A stretch of DNA of 17,971 nt from an uncultured Bacteroidales bacterium. Its GTDB lineage: Bacteria > Bacteroidota > Bacteroidia > Bacteroidales > P3. Made by a program: the position numbers and the translations under genes. Shown in pieces: positions 6,975 to 15,875 of the stretch. The DNA is taken from positions 1 to 17,971 of the forward strand of contig CAMWSI010000003.1 of the NCBI GenBank assembly GCA_947176875.1, given 5' to 3'. The number at the start of each line of letters is the position of its first letter. The first letter of the stretch is position 1. The notes beneath the pieces were generated by a model. The model saw only the letters and a program-made list of their open reading frames with translations. It was not told where the DNA came from and did no database searches.

Positions 6975-9113
6975 ATGATGAAACGATTTGGTATTTTAGG
7001 CCTGCTGATGACAGGCTTCCTGATGATGGCGGGCGTAATGAGCCCGGCGCGGGCCGACGAAGGGATGTGGATTCCGATGCTCCTGAACCGCAACGAGGCG
7101 GACATGCAGAGCAAAGGACTGAAACTGAGTGCAGAGGACATTTACAGCATTAACCACAGTTCGCTGAAAGACGCCGTTGTGATTTTCGGAGGCGGTTGCA
7201 CGGGCGAGGTGGTTTCGGATCAAGGGCTGCTGTTCACAAACCACCACTGCGGCTTCGGGCAGATCCAGTACCATTCTTCGCTGGAACACGACTATCTGAC
7301 CAACGGCTTTTGGGCGGCCTCGTTGGCAGAGGAACTGCCCTGCCCCGGCCTCAAGGTAACGTTCCTTGTGCGTATGGAGGACGTGACGGAAGCCATTTTG
7401 GGCGGCCTGCCCGACGGCATGAGCGAGGCCACGCGCGCCGACAGCATCCGCCAGCGCACGCAGGCGCTCAAGAAGGCCACCGAAGCCGGCACGCATTACC
7501 AGGCGCGCATCGTGCCGTTCTACTACGGCAACCAGTATTATATGTTCGTGAACGAGGTGTTTGAGGACGTGCGTCTTGTGGGGACGCCCCCCTCCAATAT
7601 CGGCAAGTTCGGCGGCGACACCGACAACTGGATGTGGCCGCGGCATACGGGTGACTTTTCGGTATTCCGCATCTATGCGGACAGCAACAACGCGCCCGCA
7701 CCCTACAGCGCGGACAACCGGCCCTACGAGCCGCGGCGGTTCTTCCCCATCAGCCTGCGCGGCTTGAATCCGGGCGACTTCACGTTTGTGTTCGGCTATC
7801 CGGGACGCACGCAGGAATACCTGTCGTCGTATGCCGTGCATCAGGTGGCCGAAGTGGAGAACCCGTTGCGCATCGCGGCGCGCACACGACGGCTGGACGT
7901 CATCAAGGCGGCCATGGACGCCGATCCGCTGACGCGCATCCGGTATGCGGCCAAGGCGGCATCCATCGCCAACGGCTGGAAGAAATGGATTGGCGAAAGC
8001 AAAGGCATCGCACGGCTCAAAACGGTTGAGCGGAAACAGGCGTTTGAAAAGGAATTCACGGCCTGGACGGAGACGCCCGACGGCGCGGCCTACCAAGGTG
8101 TACTGCAGGCTTTGGAAGCGGCCTACGAAGCCGCCGAACCTTATAACGTCATGGGCGTTATGTTGCAGGAAATCGGCATGGCGCCGGAACTGCTTTCGAT
8201 TGCCTATGCCTACGGCCGCTTGGCGGAAGAGGCCGCTGCGGCCGACTTCAGCGACTCGGCCTGGCAGGCCGGTACCGACGCATTGAGAAAGCGTGCCGAC
8301 CTGTTTTACAAGAATTACGACGCCGGCGTAGATGAGGCTGTTTTCAGAACCCTGCTGGCGATGAACCGGGAAGACATGGCCGTAGAACCGGACGAGGCCA
8401 CGCAGCGCGACCTCTACGCCAAGAGTCTGTTCGTATCGGCCGACAAGGCCGAGGCGCTGTTGAACACGCCCTACGCCAAACGACAGAACTTTGTCAAGGC
8501 CGTGGAACGCGATGTGGCCTGCAAGTACGCGCGCCTGATTTACGGCCAGTACTACAACGCTGTGCGGCCGGCGATGGCGCGCCTCAACGCCGGCATCGAC
8601 TCGCTGCAACGGCTCTACATGCGCGGGCAGATGGAGATGCAGCCGGAACGCCGCTTCTATCCCGACGCCAACTTCACGCTGCGCGTGGCTTACGGCCAAA
8701 TCGCGGGCTTTTCGCCGGCCGACGCCGTGCACTACGCGCCCTTTACGACGATAGACGGCATCATGGCCAAGGAGAACCCCGACATCTACGACTACGTGGT
8801 GGAAGACCGGTTGAAAGAACTCTATGCCGCCCGGGACTTCGGCCCCTATGCCGACTCGGCCGGACGGCTGCCCGTAGCCTTTATCGCCACGAACCACACG
8901 ACGGGCGGCAATTCGGGCAGCCCCGTGCTCAACGGCCAGGGCGAACTCATCGGTCTGAACTTCGACCGCAACTGGGAGGGTACGATGAGCGACATCCACT
9001 ACGACCCGAGCCAATGCCGCAACATCACGCTCGACATCCGCTACTGCCTGTTCATCATCGACAAGTTCGCGGGCGCGCAACGGCTGATGGACGAACTGGA
9101 GATAAGAAGGTAA
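6975..9113 (+). CDS. dpp11: S46 family peptidase, DPP11-type dipeptidyl-peptidase (Asp/Glu-specific)
   Basis: This 712-residue exported serine exopeptidase would remove dipeptides from peptides in the periplasm, feeding an amino-acid-consuming metabolism. The N-terminus MMKRFGILGLLMTGFLMMAG is a signal peptide with likely cleavage after ARA (about residue 27). The S46 catalytic regions are present: TNHHCGFG with catalytic His91; GGDTDNWMWPRH (213-224), which carries the Asp; and TGGNSGSPV with Ser647. Specificity can be read from R665 in GLNFDR, 18 residues after the Ser. This is the spacing of the S655/R673 pair that gives Porphyromonas gingivalis DPP11 its preference for acidic P1 residues; DPP7 has Gly there. 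Length fits the family. ATG 6975 and ATG 6978 are both possible starts. The gene appears to stand alone, followed by a terminator-like hairpin. Confidence 0.95.
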   Translation: MMKRFGILGLLMTGFLMMAGVMSPARADEGMWIPMLLNRNEADMQSKGLKLSAEDIYSINHSSLKDAVVIFGGGCTGEVVSDQGLLFTNHHCGFGQIQYHSSLEHDYLTNGFWAASLAEELPCPGLKVTFLVRMEDVTEAILGGLPDGMSEATRADSIRQRTQALKKATEAGTHYQARIVPFYYGNQYYMFVNEVFEDVRLVGTPPSNIGKFGGDTDNWMWPRHTGDFSVFRIYADSNNAPAPYSADNRPYEPRRFFPISLRGLNPGDFTFVFGYPGRTQEYLSSYAVHQVAEVENPLRIAARTRRLDVIKAAMDADPLTRIRYAAKAASIANGWKKWIGESKGIARLKTVERKQAFEKEFTAWTETPDGAAYQGVLQALEAAYEAAEPYNVMGVMLQEIGMAPELLSIAYAYGRLAEEAAAADFSDSAWQAGTDALRKRADLFYKNYDAGVDEAVFRTLLAMNREDMAVEPDEATQRDLYAKSLFVSADKAEALLNTPYAKRQNFVKAVERDVACKYARLIYGQYYNAVRPAMARLNAGIDSLQRLYMRGQMEMQPERRFYPDANFTLRVAYGQIAGFSPADAVHYAPFTTIDGIMAKENPDIYDYVVEDRLKELYAARDFGPYADSAGRLPVAFIATNHTTGGNSGSPVLNGQGELIGLNFDRNWEGTMSDIHYDPSQCRNITLDIRYCLFIIDKFAGAQRLMDELEIRR

Positions 9114-9192
9114 AAGACTTTGGCTCTGATACCTTGAAGATGGTGCCTTGGCAGGTACCTGCAACGGGGCTTGACAGGCCCCGCAAAAACAG

Positions 9193-9225
9193 CCGCCCGG
9201 CCGATGGTATTCGGTCGGGCGGTTT
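9193..9225 (+). terminator. Terminator-like hairpin after the DPP11 gene
   Basis: CCGCCCGGCCGA (9193-9204) pairs with TCGGTCGGGCGG (9211-9222), a 12-bp stem with one G-T pair and a 6-base loop. It is preceded by an A run and followed by TTTCATATTC. The T tract is short, so termination strength is uncertain. A second small stem, GGGGC/GCCCC, lies just upstream (9166-9182). Confidence 0.75.
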
Positions 9226-9244
9226 CATATTCAGTTTTATCACT

Positions 9245-9252
9245 TACCTTTG
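9245..9252 (+). promoter_or_regulatory. Bacteroidota -7 element for the helicase gene
   Basis: TACCTTTG matches TAnnTTTG exactly and lies 52 bases before the ATG at 9304, in the AT-rich gap after the hairpin. No good -33 TTTG is seen at the expected distance. Transcription would start near 9257-9259. Confidence 0.6.
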
Positions 9253-9281
9253 TAATGGATTTATAAAGATTCGCCAACATT

Positions 9282-9299
9282 TAATATTTGAAAATATTA
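9282..9299 (+). promoter_or_regulatory. Perfect 8-bp palindrome just before the helicase start
   Basis: TAATATTT (9282-9289) and AAATATTA (9292-9299) are perfect inverted arms around GA. The palindrome sits in the 5' leader, ending 4 bases before the ATG at 9304. It could be an operator or an AT-rich leader that keeps the start accessible. Confidence 0.5.
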
Positions 9300-9303
9300 G
9301 ATT

Positions 9304-12300
9304 ATGCTATCAGGAACAAATTTCATAACGAAGAACCAACCGATGACACAATCGCCCCATGCTCTCCGCTACGCCATTGTAGATGTCGAAGTCGGCCTGA
9401 AAGACCATAAGATTCATGACATAGGGGCCATCCGGCATGATGGCGCGATACTCCATGAAACATCAAAAGAAGCATTATTTGAATTTCTCCAAAACGTAGA
9501 CTATCTCTGCGGACACAACATTATTCAACATGACGCTAAACATCTATTCACAAACAAAACATGCCAATGGGAATTAGTCGACACGCTTTACCTATCCCCT
9601 TTGTTATTCCCCAATCGCCCTTATCATAAACTTATAAAAGACGACAAACTTATCAGCGAACAGATAAACAACCCTGTTAACGATTGCCTAAAAGCCCATG
9701 ACCTGTTACAAGCTGAAATCACTGCTTGGAACTCATTGCCGCTTCAAAAACGTACGTCATTCACTTTATTATTAAAAGGCCAAAAAGAATTTGACGGTTT
9801 TCTTCACCTCGTAAAGGCAGATTTTTCCAACGAGAACCTGACCGAACTCATTCGACAACTCTATGTGTCGAAAATCTGTCAGAATACAGATTTAGATATA
9901 TTCATCCAACAACATCCCATTGAGCTATCCTACGCATTGGCATTGATTGACACAACAGATTACCGTTCCGTCACTCCAGGTTGGGTCCTTCATCATTATC
10001 CCTACGTTGAATATATTGTAAAAAGCCTGCGGCATACACATTGCTCCGAAGGCTGTACCTATTGCAATACCCAATTGAATGTTCGCCAAAATCTGAAAAC
10101 ATTTTTCGGATATACCAATTTTCGTACTTTCAACGGCGAAGCTCTTCAAGAAAATGCCGCCCAAGCAGCAGTTAATGGAGAATCTCTATTAGCGATTTTC
10201 CCAACCGGTGGGGGAAAATCGCTGACCTTCCAATTACCAGCCCTCATGGCCGGTCGTGCCGTACACGGCCTTACCGTGGTTATCTCACCCTTGCAATCAC
10301 TAATGAAAGATCAGGTAGATAACCTTAATGGCAGAGGTATTACCGATGCCATAACCATCAACGGATTATTAGACCCCATCACAAGAGCCCAATCAATACA
10401 ACAAGTATTAGACGGTGATGCATCACTATTGTATATTTCACCGGAGATGCTCCGTTCGAAAACCATCGAACGTATTCTTAGCGCACGCCACGTCGTGAGA
10501 TTTGTGATAGACGAAGCACATTGCTTCTCTTCGTGGGGGCAAGACTTCCGAGTCGATTATCTCTATATTGGAAAATTCATCAGAGAATATCAACAGAAAA
10601 AAGGCTGTGCCCCGATTCCCGTTTCTTGTTTCACTGCGACAGCTAAACAAAAAGTAATCCAAGACATTTGCGACTATTTCAAACAAACACTAGGACTAGA
10701 TCTAACGTTATTTGCCTCAACAGCAACAAGAACTAATTTACGCTATGCCGTTATACACGCCGAAGATGACGATGATAAATATTCAAAACTAAGACGCCTC
10801 ATTTCCAATTCGCATTGCCCGACCATTATTTACGTATCACGCACTAAACGAACCCTAGAACTGGCAATCAAATTAACTATAGATGGTTATAAGGCACTGC
10901 CTTTCAATGGTCAAATGGAAGCAGATGAAAAAATCGCCAATCAGAATGCTTTCATGAATGATAATGTACGCATCATTGTAGCGACATCCGCTTTTGGTAT
11001 GGGCGTTGATAAAAAAGACGTTGGCCTCGTAATTCATTATGATATATCCGATTCATTAGAAAATTATGTCCAAGAAGCTGGTCGGGCCGGCCGTGATCCT
11101 GATCTCAATGCAAGTTGCTACATCCTTTACAGCGATAAGGATTTAGATAAACATTTTGTCCTATTGAATCAAACAAAATTAAGTATCAGCGAAATACAGC
11201 AAATTTGGAGTGCTGTAAAGTACTTTACCAAACAACGCATGACCATCAACTGCTCGGCTTTGGAAATTGCCAGACAAGCAGGTTGGGACGATTCGGTATC
11301 TGATATTGAAACACGGGTAAGAACCGCTTTAGCAACTTTAGAGCAGGGCGGATATTTAGTTCGAGGGAACAATATACCCCATGTCTATGCCACCGGAATT
11401 ACCGTAAAAAGTGTGGATGAAGCTAGAGTGCGGATGAATAAATCGATATTGTTCGATGATAGAGAAATAGAGAAAGCTGTCCGCATTATCAAATCGTTAA
11501 TTTCTCAAAAATACATCGCTAAAGCACAGGACTCTGAAGCAGAATCACGGATTGACTATCTGGCAGACATATTAGGTTTAAGCAAACGCGAAGTCATATC
11601 CACCATAGAACGCATGCGCCAAGAAGGCATTCTGGCTGACAGCAAGGATATATCTGCCTACTTGTTAGATAGTGGAAATGCAGAACGTAAATCACTCACA
11701 CTTCTCAACTACTTTTCCCAACTTGAAAGATACATCCTTGAATATATCGCCAAAAGCCCCCCTCAAATATCATACAAACAACTAAACGATGAGGCCCATA
11801 AAGAAGGGATTGTCACATCAAAAGAAAAAGATATCCGAACTCTACTTTATTTCCTTTCAATCAAGGGGTACATACATAAAAAAGAAGATGCCATCCACTT
11901 CATGGACATCCGGTTGCAAGCCGCTTCTGAAACAATTCGAAAACGTTTCGAAAAACGGTTGGAAATAAGCCGCTTTGCTGTGGAATGGCTATACACATTA
12001 GCACTAGGGAACAGACATGACGACACGTCACAACAAAGTATCCAATTTTCTATCGTAGAACTTCTTAATCAAATAAAGTCGAACTCCCTTTTCAACCAAC
12101 TTGACAACTTACAGCTGGAGGATGTCGAAGAAGCCCTTTTATATTTATCGAAAATTGGCGCCATCAAACTCGAAGGGGGATTTTTAGTCCTTTACAATGC
12201 GATGCACATTCAGCGAATTAAGGACAATAAATCCAAATACAAATTGGATGACTATAGAATGCTTAACGAATTTTACAAACAGAAAATTCAGCAGGTACAC

Positions 12301-14136
12301 ATTGTCGGCGAATATGCCAATTTAATGGTAAAAGACTATCAATCAGCCTTGCAATATGTACAAGACTATTTCCAAATGGATTATAAGAAATTCATTGGAA
12401 AATATTTCAAAGATGAAAGAATCAACGAGATACAACGCAACGTAACTTCCCAGAAATATCAACAATTATTTGGGCAGTTATCCCAACGCCAAATGGAAAT
12501 CATCTCGGACAAAGATTCGCGCTACATCATTGTAGCCGCCGGACCCGGTAGCGGAAAAACACGGGTTCTTGTCCACAAACTCGCATCACTTCTATTGCTT
12601 GAGGATGTAAAGCATGAACAACTTTTAATGCTGACTTTTTCAAGGGCAGCTGCCATTGAATTCAAACTGAGACTGATGGAACTCATCGGGAATGCCGCAC
12701 ACTTTGTCGAAATCAAAACTTTTCATTCTTATTGTTTCGATCTCCTTGGCCGCATAGGGTCGCTTGAAGACTCAGAAGACATCGTAGCCCAAGCAACTAA
12801 AATGATTAATCAAGGAGAAGTGGAACTTAATAAAATCAGAAAGACAGTATTAGTCATAGACGAGGCCCAAGACATGAATTCAGAAGAGTATGCGCTCGTA
12901 AAGGCACTTATAGATAAAAATGAAGATATGCGCATTATAGCTGTAGGCGATGACGACCAAAACATCTATAGTTTTCGCGGGTCAAATGCCCAATATATGT
13001 TTCAATTAACAAAGGAGCCTGCTAGCAAATTCATTGAAATGACGGAAAATTATCGTAGCGCACAACATATTGTAAATTATGCCAATGAATTTGCGAAAAA
13101 CATTCACCACAGAATGAAAGTTACGCCAAGTATTCCCATAAGGAAAGACTATGGTTTGGTCGAAATAACGCATCATAAATCCGGCTATATGTACCAACCC
13201 ATCGTAAATGACATCATAAATCGTGAACAAGACGAATCTTCATGCATACTTACTCACACAAACGAAGAAGCCGCTATTTTGGAAAGTATGCTAAAAAAAC
13301 ATGGCAAAAATGCCAAATTAATACAATCTGCAGGAAAAAATCGTTTGTATAATATGGCCGAAACGAGATACCTCTTAAAATGCATAGATAAACGGCTGAA
13401 AACGCCATTTATTCCAGACGAAATTTGGGAAGAATCCAAACAGACAACATTTTCCACTTACAAGAATAGTAAATGTTTACCCTATATTAAACGCTGCGTA
13501 GAGCTATTCGAACAAACTAATAAGTCAAAATATCTGGCTGATTTCAAAGAATTCACATTTGATTCATATATAGAAGATTTTTGCGATATATCTGGCTCTG
13601 ATATCGTGATTTCGACTATACACAAAGCAAAAGGCAAAGAGTTTGATAATGTATACATGCTTTTATCCAGCAAAACCAAACCGAAGGAAGACGACCCGAT
13701 GCGCCAATATTATGTAGGTATAACCCGCGCGAAAAACAAACTGTTCATCCACACGGATCGCAAAGAATTCGATCTACCGGCCGATGCGCATCACAATGAT
13801 CAAAATTCATATACAATACCTAAAGAAATCATCCTACCTCTATCATTCAAAGATATTTTCCTAAATTTTTCAAAGCCATTCAAGCGAGAAATTTTATCTT
13901 TAAAAAGTGGAGAATCGCTAAATTACAAAGACTTTACATTGTATGACATTACAAATAAACCCATAGCAAAATTGTCTGAAAAAGGACAAGATAGCGTATT
14001 GAAATGGATTTCAAAAGGTTACGAAATCAAATCTGCTTCTATCCGTTTCATCATGGCTTGGAAGCCAAAAGATTCTCCCAAGAATGGCCCGGAATATGCT
14101 ATTGTATTACCCGATTTGGTTCTTTCCTTAAAATAA
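9304..14136 (+). CDS. Giant helicase: exonuclease-like + RecQ + UvrD domains in one chain
   Basis: 1610 residues with three enzyme modules. (1) Residues 20-140: RNase T/DnaQ-like exonuclease fold, with DVE (D27, E29) and GHNIIQHD (D77). The third motif appears as NDCLKAHD (126-133) instead of the usual H..L.D, so activity is doubtful. (2) H246/C247/C251/C254 (HCSEGCTYC), a possible metal site, just before the RecQ core. The core has PTGGGKS (300-306), DEAHCFSSWG (403-412) and QEAGRAGRD (590-598). (3) After winged-helix-like segments (about 630-1000), a UvrD/Rep helicase: GPGSGKT (1080-1086), IDEAQD (1185-1190), GDDDQNIYSFRG (1215-1226), HKAKGKEF (1440-1447) and YVGITRAK (1470-1477). The last 100 residues are unrecognised. 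The gene is much AT-richer than the genes to its left, suggesting transfer. It has its own promoter and converges on hipA. The combined activities suggest DNA repair or defence against foreign DNA. ATG 9343 is an alternative start that leaves all domains intact. Confidence 0.9.
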   Translation: MLSGTNFITKNQPMTQSPHALRYAIVDVEVGLKDHKIHDIGAIRHDGAILHETSKEALFEFLQNVDYLCGHNIIQHDAKHLFTNKTCQWELVDTLYLSPLLFPNRPYHKLIKDDKLISEQINNPVNDCLKAHDLLQAEITAWNSLPLQKRTSFTLLLKGQKEFDGFLHLVKADFSNENLTELIRQLYVSKICQNTDLDIFIQQHPIELSYALALIDTTDYRSVTPGWVLHHYPYVEYIVKSLRHTHCSEGCTYCNTQLNVRQNLKTFFGYTNFRTFNGEALQENAAQAAVNGESLLAIFPTGGGKSLTFQLPALMAGRAVHGLTVVISPLQSLMKDQVDNLNGRGITDAITINGLLDPITRAQSIQQVLDGDASLLYISPEMLRSKTIERILSARHVVRFVIDEAHCFSSWGQDFRVDYLYIGKFIREYQQKKGCAPIPVSCFTATAKQKVIQDICDYFKQTLGLDLTLFASTATRTNLRYAVIHAEDDDDKYSKLRRLISNSHCPTIIYVSRTKRTLELAIKLTIDGYKALPFNGQMEADEKIANQNAFMNDNVRIIVATSAFGMGVDKKDVGLVIHYDISDSLENYVQEAGRAGRDPDLNASCYILYSDKDLDKHFVLLNQTKLSISEIQQIWSAVKYFTKQRMTINCSALEIARQAGWDDSVSDIETRVRTALATLEQGGYLVRGNNIPHVYATGITVKSVDEARVRMNKSILFDDREIEKAVRIIKSLISQKYIAKAQDSEAESRIDYLADILGLSKREVISTIERMRQEGILADSKDISAYLLDSGNAERKSLTLLNYFSQLERYILEYIAKSPPQISYKQLNDEAHKEGIVTSKEKDIRTLLYFLSIKGYIHKKEDAIHFMDIRLQAASETIRKRFEKRLEISRFAVEWLYTLALGNRHDDTSQQSIQFSIVELLNQIKSNSLFNQLDNLQLEDVEEALLYLSKIGAIKLEGGFLVLYNAMHIQRIKDNKSKYKLDDYRMLNEFYKQKIQQVHIVGEYANLMVKDYQSALQYVQDYFQMDYKKFIGKYFKDERINEIQRNVTSQKYQQLFGQLSQRQMEIISDKDSRYIIVAAGPGSGKTRVLVHKLASLLLLEDVKHEQLLMLTFSRAAAIEFKLRLMELIGNAAHFVEIKTFHSYCFDLLGRIGSLEDSEDIVAQATKMINQGEVELNKIRKTVLVIDEAQDMNSEEYALVKALIDKNEDMRIIAVGDDDQNIYSFRGSNAQYMFQLTKEPASKFIEMTENYRSAQHIVNYANEFAKNIHHRMKVTPSIPIRKDYGLVEITHHKSGYMYQPIVNDIINREQDESSCILTHTNEEAAILESMLKKHGKNAKLIQSAGKNRLYNMAETRYLLKCIDKRLKTPFIPDEIWEESKQTTFSTYKNSKCLPYIKRCVELFEQTNKSKYLADFKEFTFDSYIEDFCDISGSDIVISTIHKAKGKEFDNVYMLLSSKTKPKEDDPMRQYYVGITRAKNKLFIHTDRKEFDLPADAHHNDQNSYTIPKEIILPLSFKDIFLNFSKPFKREILSLKSGESLNYKDFTLYDITNKPIAKLSEKGQDSVLKWISKGYEIKSASIRFIMAWKPKDSPKNGPEYAIVLPDLVLSLK

Positions 14137-14226
14137 TCCCTTCTTCTTGAACGGCAGTTTGAGGAATATCCGGCGGTAACACACGAGATCGGCCATGCAG
14201 TTGCCGACGGCCACCACGAGCGTGGT
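14128..14226 (-). pseudogene. Remnant of the 3' end of an EamA-family transporter gene
   Basis: Bases 14143-14222 align without gaps with 16155-16234, the 3' end of the intact EamA gene, at 60 of 80 positions. Read on the minus strand in the same frame, the remnant gives a C-terminus ending RIFLKLPFKK, against RKMFPKLPFKK in the intact protein. The preceding residues (TLVVAVGN against TLIVSGGD) also align, with about 14 of 27 identical. The normal stop after KK is lost; reading continues KGLF to a TAA at 14128-14130. Similarity fades at the palindrome ACCACGAGCGTGGT (14213-14226), about 10 bases before the hipA stop. Only about 30 codons remain, and the overlap with the end of the helicase gene is 9 bases. 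The divergence from the intact gene points to a paralogue rather than a recent copy. Confidence 0.75.
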
Positions 14227-14236
14227 TTACCCTTTC

Positions 14237-15517
14237 TCAAAGCGCATCGGTCTTCGTCTTAATGAATTGCGCGATGAGTTCGGTATAATAAGGTTCTATT
14301 TTCGCTTCCATAGCCTTATCGGGAAAAGCGTTCACCACTTCCGCTATCTCTCTGACTATAGAACCCGCATTTTTCACATCATTTTCATCCGCCAATCTCA
14401 TGAATTGATCCATTGAGATATTCCGGTCACATTCCGCTATGGTCATGACGTGTCTGTCGCCTATGAACCTATTTTTGAAATTCACGGTAAACGTTTCATC
14501 ATAGGCGGGAGAAAGACGCCATTTCCCTTCTTGGTTCATGATAAATGAAATATTCTTGTCGTGGTCATCACAAACACCTGAAAGATAATTAAAAACAGCT
14601 CTCCTAAAGACCTGTTCCATATCGGGATAAGACAACTGAAGCCGTCTGCACACTTTGAAAATGTCTTCGTAGGATGTTACCGGCCCGCACAAAGACTGCA
14701 ACGTAGCTGCATGTACCTTGCACCCGGCCTTACGGTCAAATCGCTCGGTCAGAAAATGGTTCACGCCGCCGACAGACAGCAAACTGCATTTTTCCATATC
14801 GATCAGCGCCTCTTTCGCCATCAAATAATAGGCATATTCAATCTCTGCGGTAGGCCATTTTTCCGAGTCCCTGAATTTCAATATATACTGCGTAAAATCT
14901 TCCGGCAAAAGGAATTGACCCGATTTAACCTCCCCTGTTTTCCAATTAATCGCTACAATGGCCTTAGGGTGCTTACCGCCCGCACTCATCCCGACTGACA
15001 TCAAATCGTTAATTTCGGGTCGATCCGCAATATTGATGGACACACCCTCGCGTGCGGCCCCGATTTCCTTGGCCAAACCGTAAAGGTCTTCCAACGCCAC
15101 CGCTTCGTCTGAATCCGGATTATACAACTGCGGCACAAATTCGAACGCGCCCATGCCACGACGTCCGATAAAGGCCAACTTATCGACTGGCGTTACATCA
15201 TGACTGCGGATTCCATGTTTTTCTATCCAAAAAGAAAACACTTCATTGCCCCAATCGTCCGGTAATGAACCGCTCAGAAAACGCGGAATGCCCTCATATT
15301 CCGTGGCGCGACAGATATCCGACAGCCCATGCCTTACCAGATAATTGGACAGGTTGTAAAAACCAACAGGATCTACATCAAATCCAAACGAGTGATATTC
15401 AGGATTAAATGACACCCTTGCCCCCACTTTTCCAAAGTTGGAACGATAGCCGCCCTCCCATCTCAGTTTACCGATTTCCTTGCCCCATAGGAGCACGCTG
15501 ACAATATTATTTTTCAT
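14237..15517 (-). CDS. hipA: HipA-type serine/threonine kinase toxin
   Basis: This 426-residue protein is the toxin of a type II toxin-antitoxin pair. In E. coli HipA phosphorylates glutamyl-tRNA synthetase GltX, halting translation and causing persistence; the target here is not known. It has the full HipA layout: an N-terminal subdomain (about 1-100, with SGSLPDDWGNEVF), then the kinase fold. MSAGGKHPKA holds Ser178 in the glycine-rich loop region where E. coli HipA has autophosphorylated Ser150. DDHDKN (317-322) carries the catalytic Asp and metal-binding Asn, and PAYD carries D340. The 23-residue spacing from D317 to D340 equals D309-D332 in E. coli HipA, so the kinase should be active. 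The start overlaps the hipB stop by 11 bases, implying translational coupling. Orientation is convergent with the helicase gene. Confidence 0.95.
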   Translation of the reverse strand: MKNNIVSVLLWGKEIGKLRWEGGYRSNFGKVGARVSFNPEYHSFGFDVDPVGFYNLSNYLVRHGLSDICRATEYEGIPRFLSGSLPDDWGNEVFSFWIEKHGIRSHDVTPVDKLAFIGRRGMGAFEFVPQLYNPDSDEAVALEDLYGLAKEIGAAREGVSINIADRPEINDLMSVGMSAGGKHPKAIVAINWKTGEVKSGQFLLPEDFTQYILKFRDSEKWPTAEIEYAYYLMAKEALIDMEKCSLLSVGGVNHFLTERFDRKAGCKVHAATLQSLCGPVTSYEDIFKVCRRLQLSYPDMEQVFRRAVFNYLSGVCDDHDKNISFIMNQEGKWRLSPAYDETFTVNFKNRFIGDRHVMTIAECDRNISMDQFMRLADENDVKNAGSIVREIAEVVNAFPDKAMEAKIEPYYTELIAQFIKTKTDAL

Positions 15518-15839
15518 GGAGACGCTTCCTTACTCTTTGATTTGGCTTTTTGACCGGAGTATCGTAAAGGCTTGCAGGTATATCCTGGATACATTCGGCT
15601 ATACCCTCCAGTTTCTGAATGGCACGCATCAAAGCCACGAAATTATCCAACCTGATGGTCGCCCCCTCCCCTTTTTCAAAACGCACTATCGTCATGACCG
15701 AAACGCCGCTCTGCCGAGCGATTTCTTTCTGCGTCAGGCGCAACGCCAGCCTATAGTCCCGGAAACGCCGTCCAAGCTCCACTACCACATCATTGTTGGA
15801 TTTTTCGTAAAGATCCAAACTTTGCCATTCATTTGCCAT
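15507..15839 (-). CDS. hipB: HipB-type XRE antitoxin and autorepressor
   Basis: A 110-residue protein with an XRE/Cro helix-turn-helix at about 25-78 (LTQKEIARQSGVSVMTIVRF) and a basic, probably flexible C-terminal tail (NQRVRKRLHEK). In HipBA systems HipB neutralises HipA and the complex represses its own promoter. I chose the ATG at 15839 (MANEWQS) rather than the in-frame ATG at 15854, because the -7 promoter box (15844-15851) lies inside the longer version. The gene is promoter-proximal to hipA and overlaps it by 11 bases. Confidence 0.92.
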   Translation of the reverse strand: MANEWQSLDLYEKSNNDVVVELGRRFRDYRLALRLTQKEIARQSGVSVMTIVRFEKGEGATIRLDNFVALMRAIQKLEGIAECIQDIPASLYDTPVKKPNQRVRKRLHEK

Positions 15840-15843
15840 GCTA

Positions 15844-15875
15844 CAAATATACATATATGATGAATAATATGCAAA
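15844..15875 (-). promoter_or_regulatory. hipBA promoter, Bacteroidota type, giving a near-leaderless mRNA
   Basis: On the minus strand TTTG (15872-15875) and TATATTTG (15844-15851) are separated by 20 bases, fitting the -33 TTTG / -7 TAnnTTTG consensus. Transcription would begin within a few bases of 15839, at or next to the hipB ATG. Confidence 0.75.

Noticed and set aside
6996..9164. 722-codon open frame on the minus strand, covering the whole DPP11 gene
   Set aside because: It is the shadow of a GC-rich gene. The plus strand has a signal peptide and all S46 catalytic motifs, whereas the antisense product is Arg/His/Val-rich with no family resemblance.
15840..15854. Longer hipB start at 15854 (MYICSM...)
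   Set aside because: The -7 promoter box lies inside this extension, so the normal transcript could not encode it.
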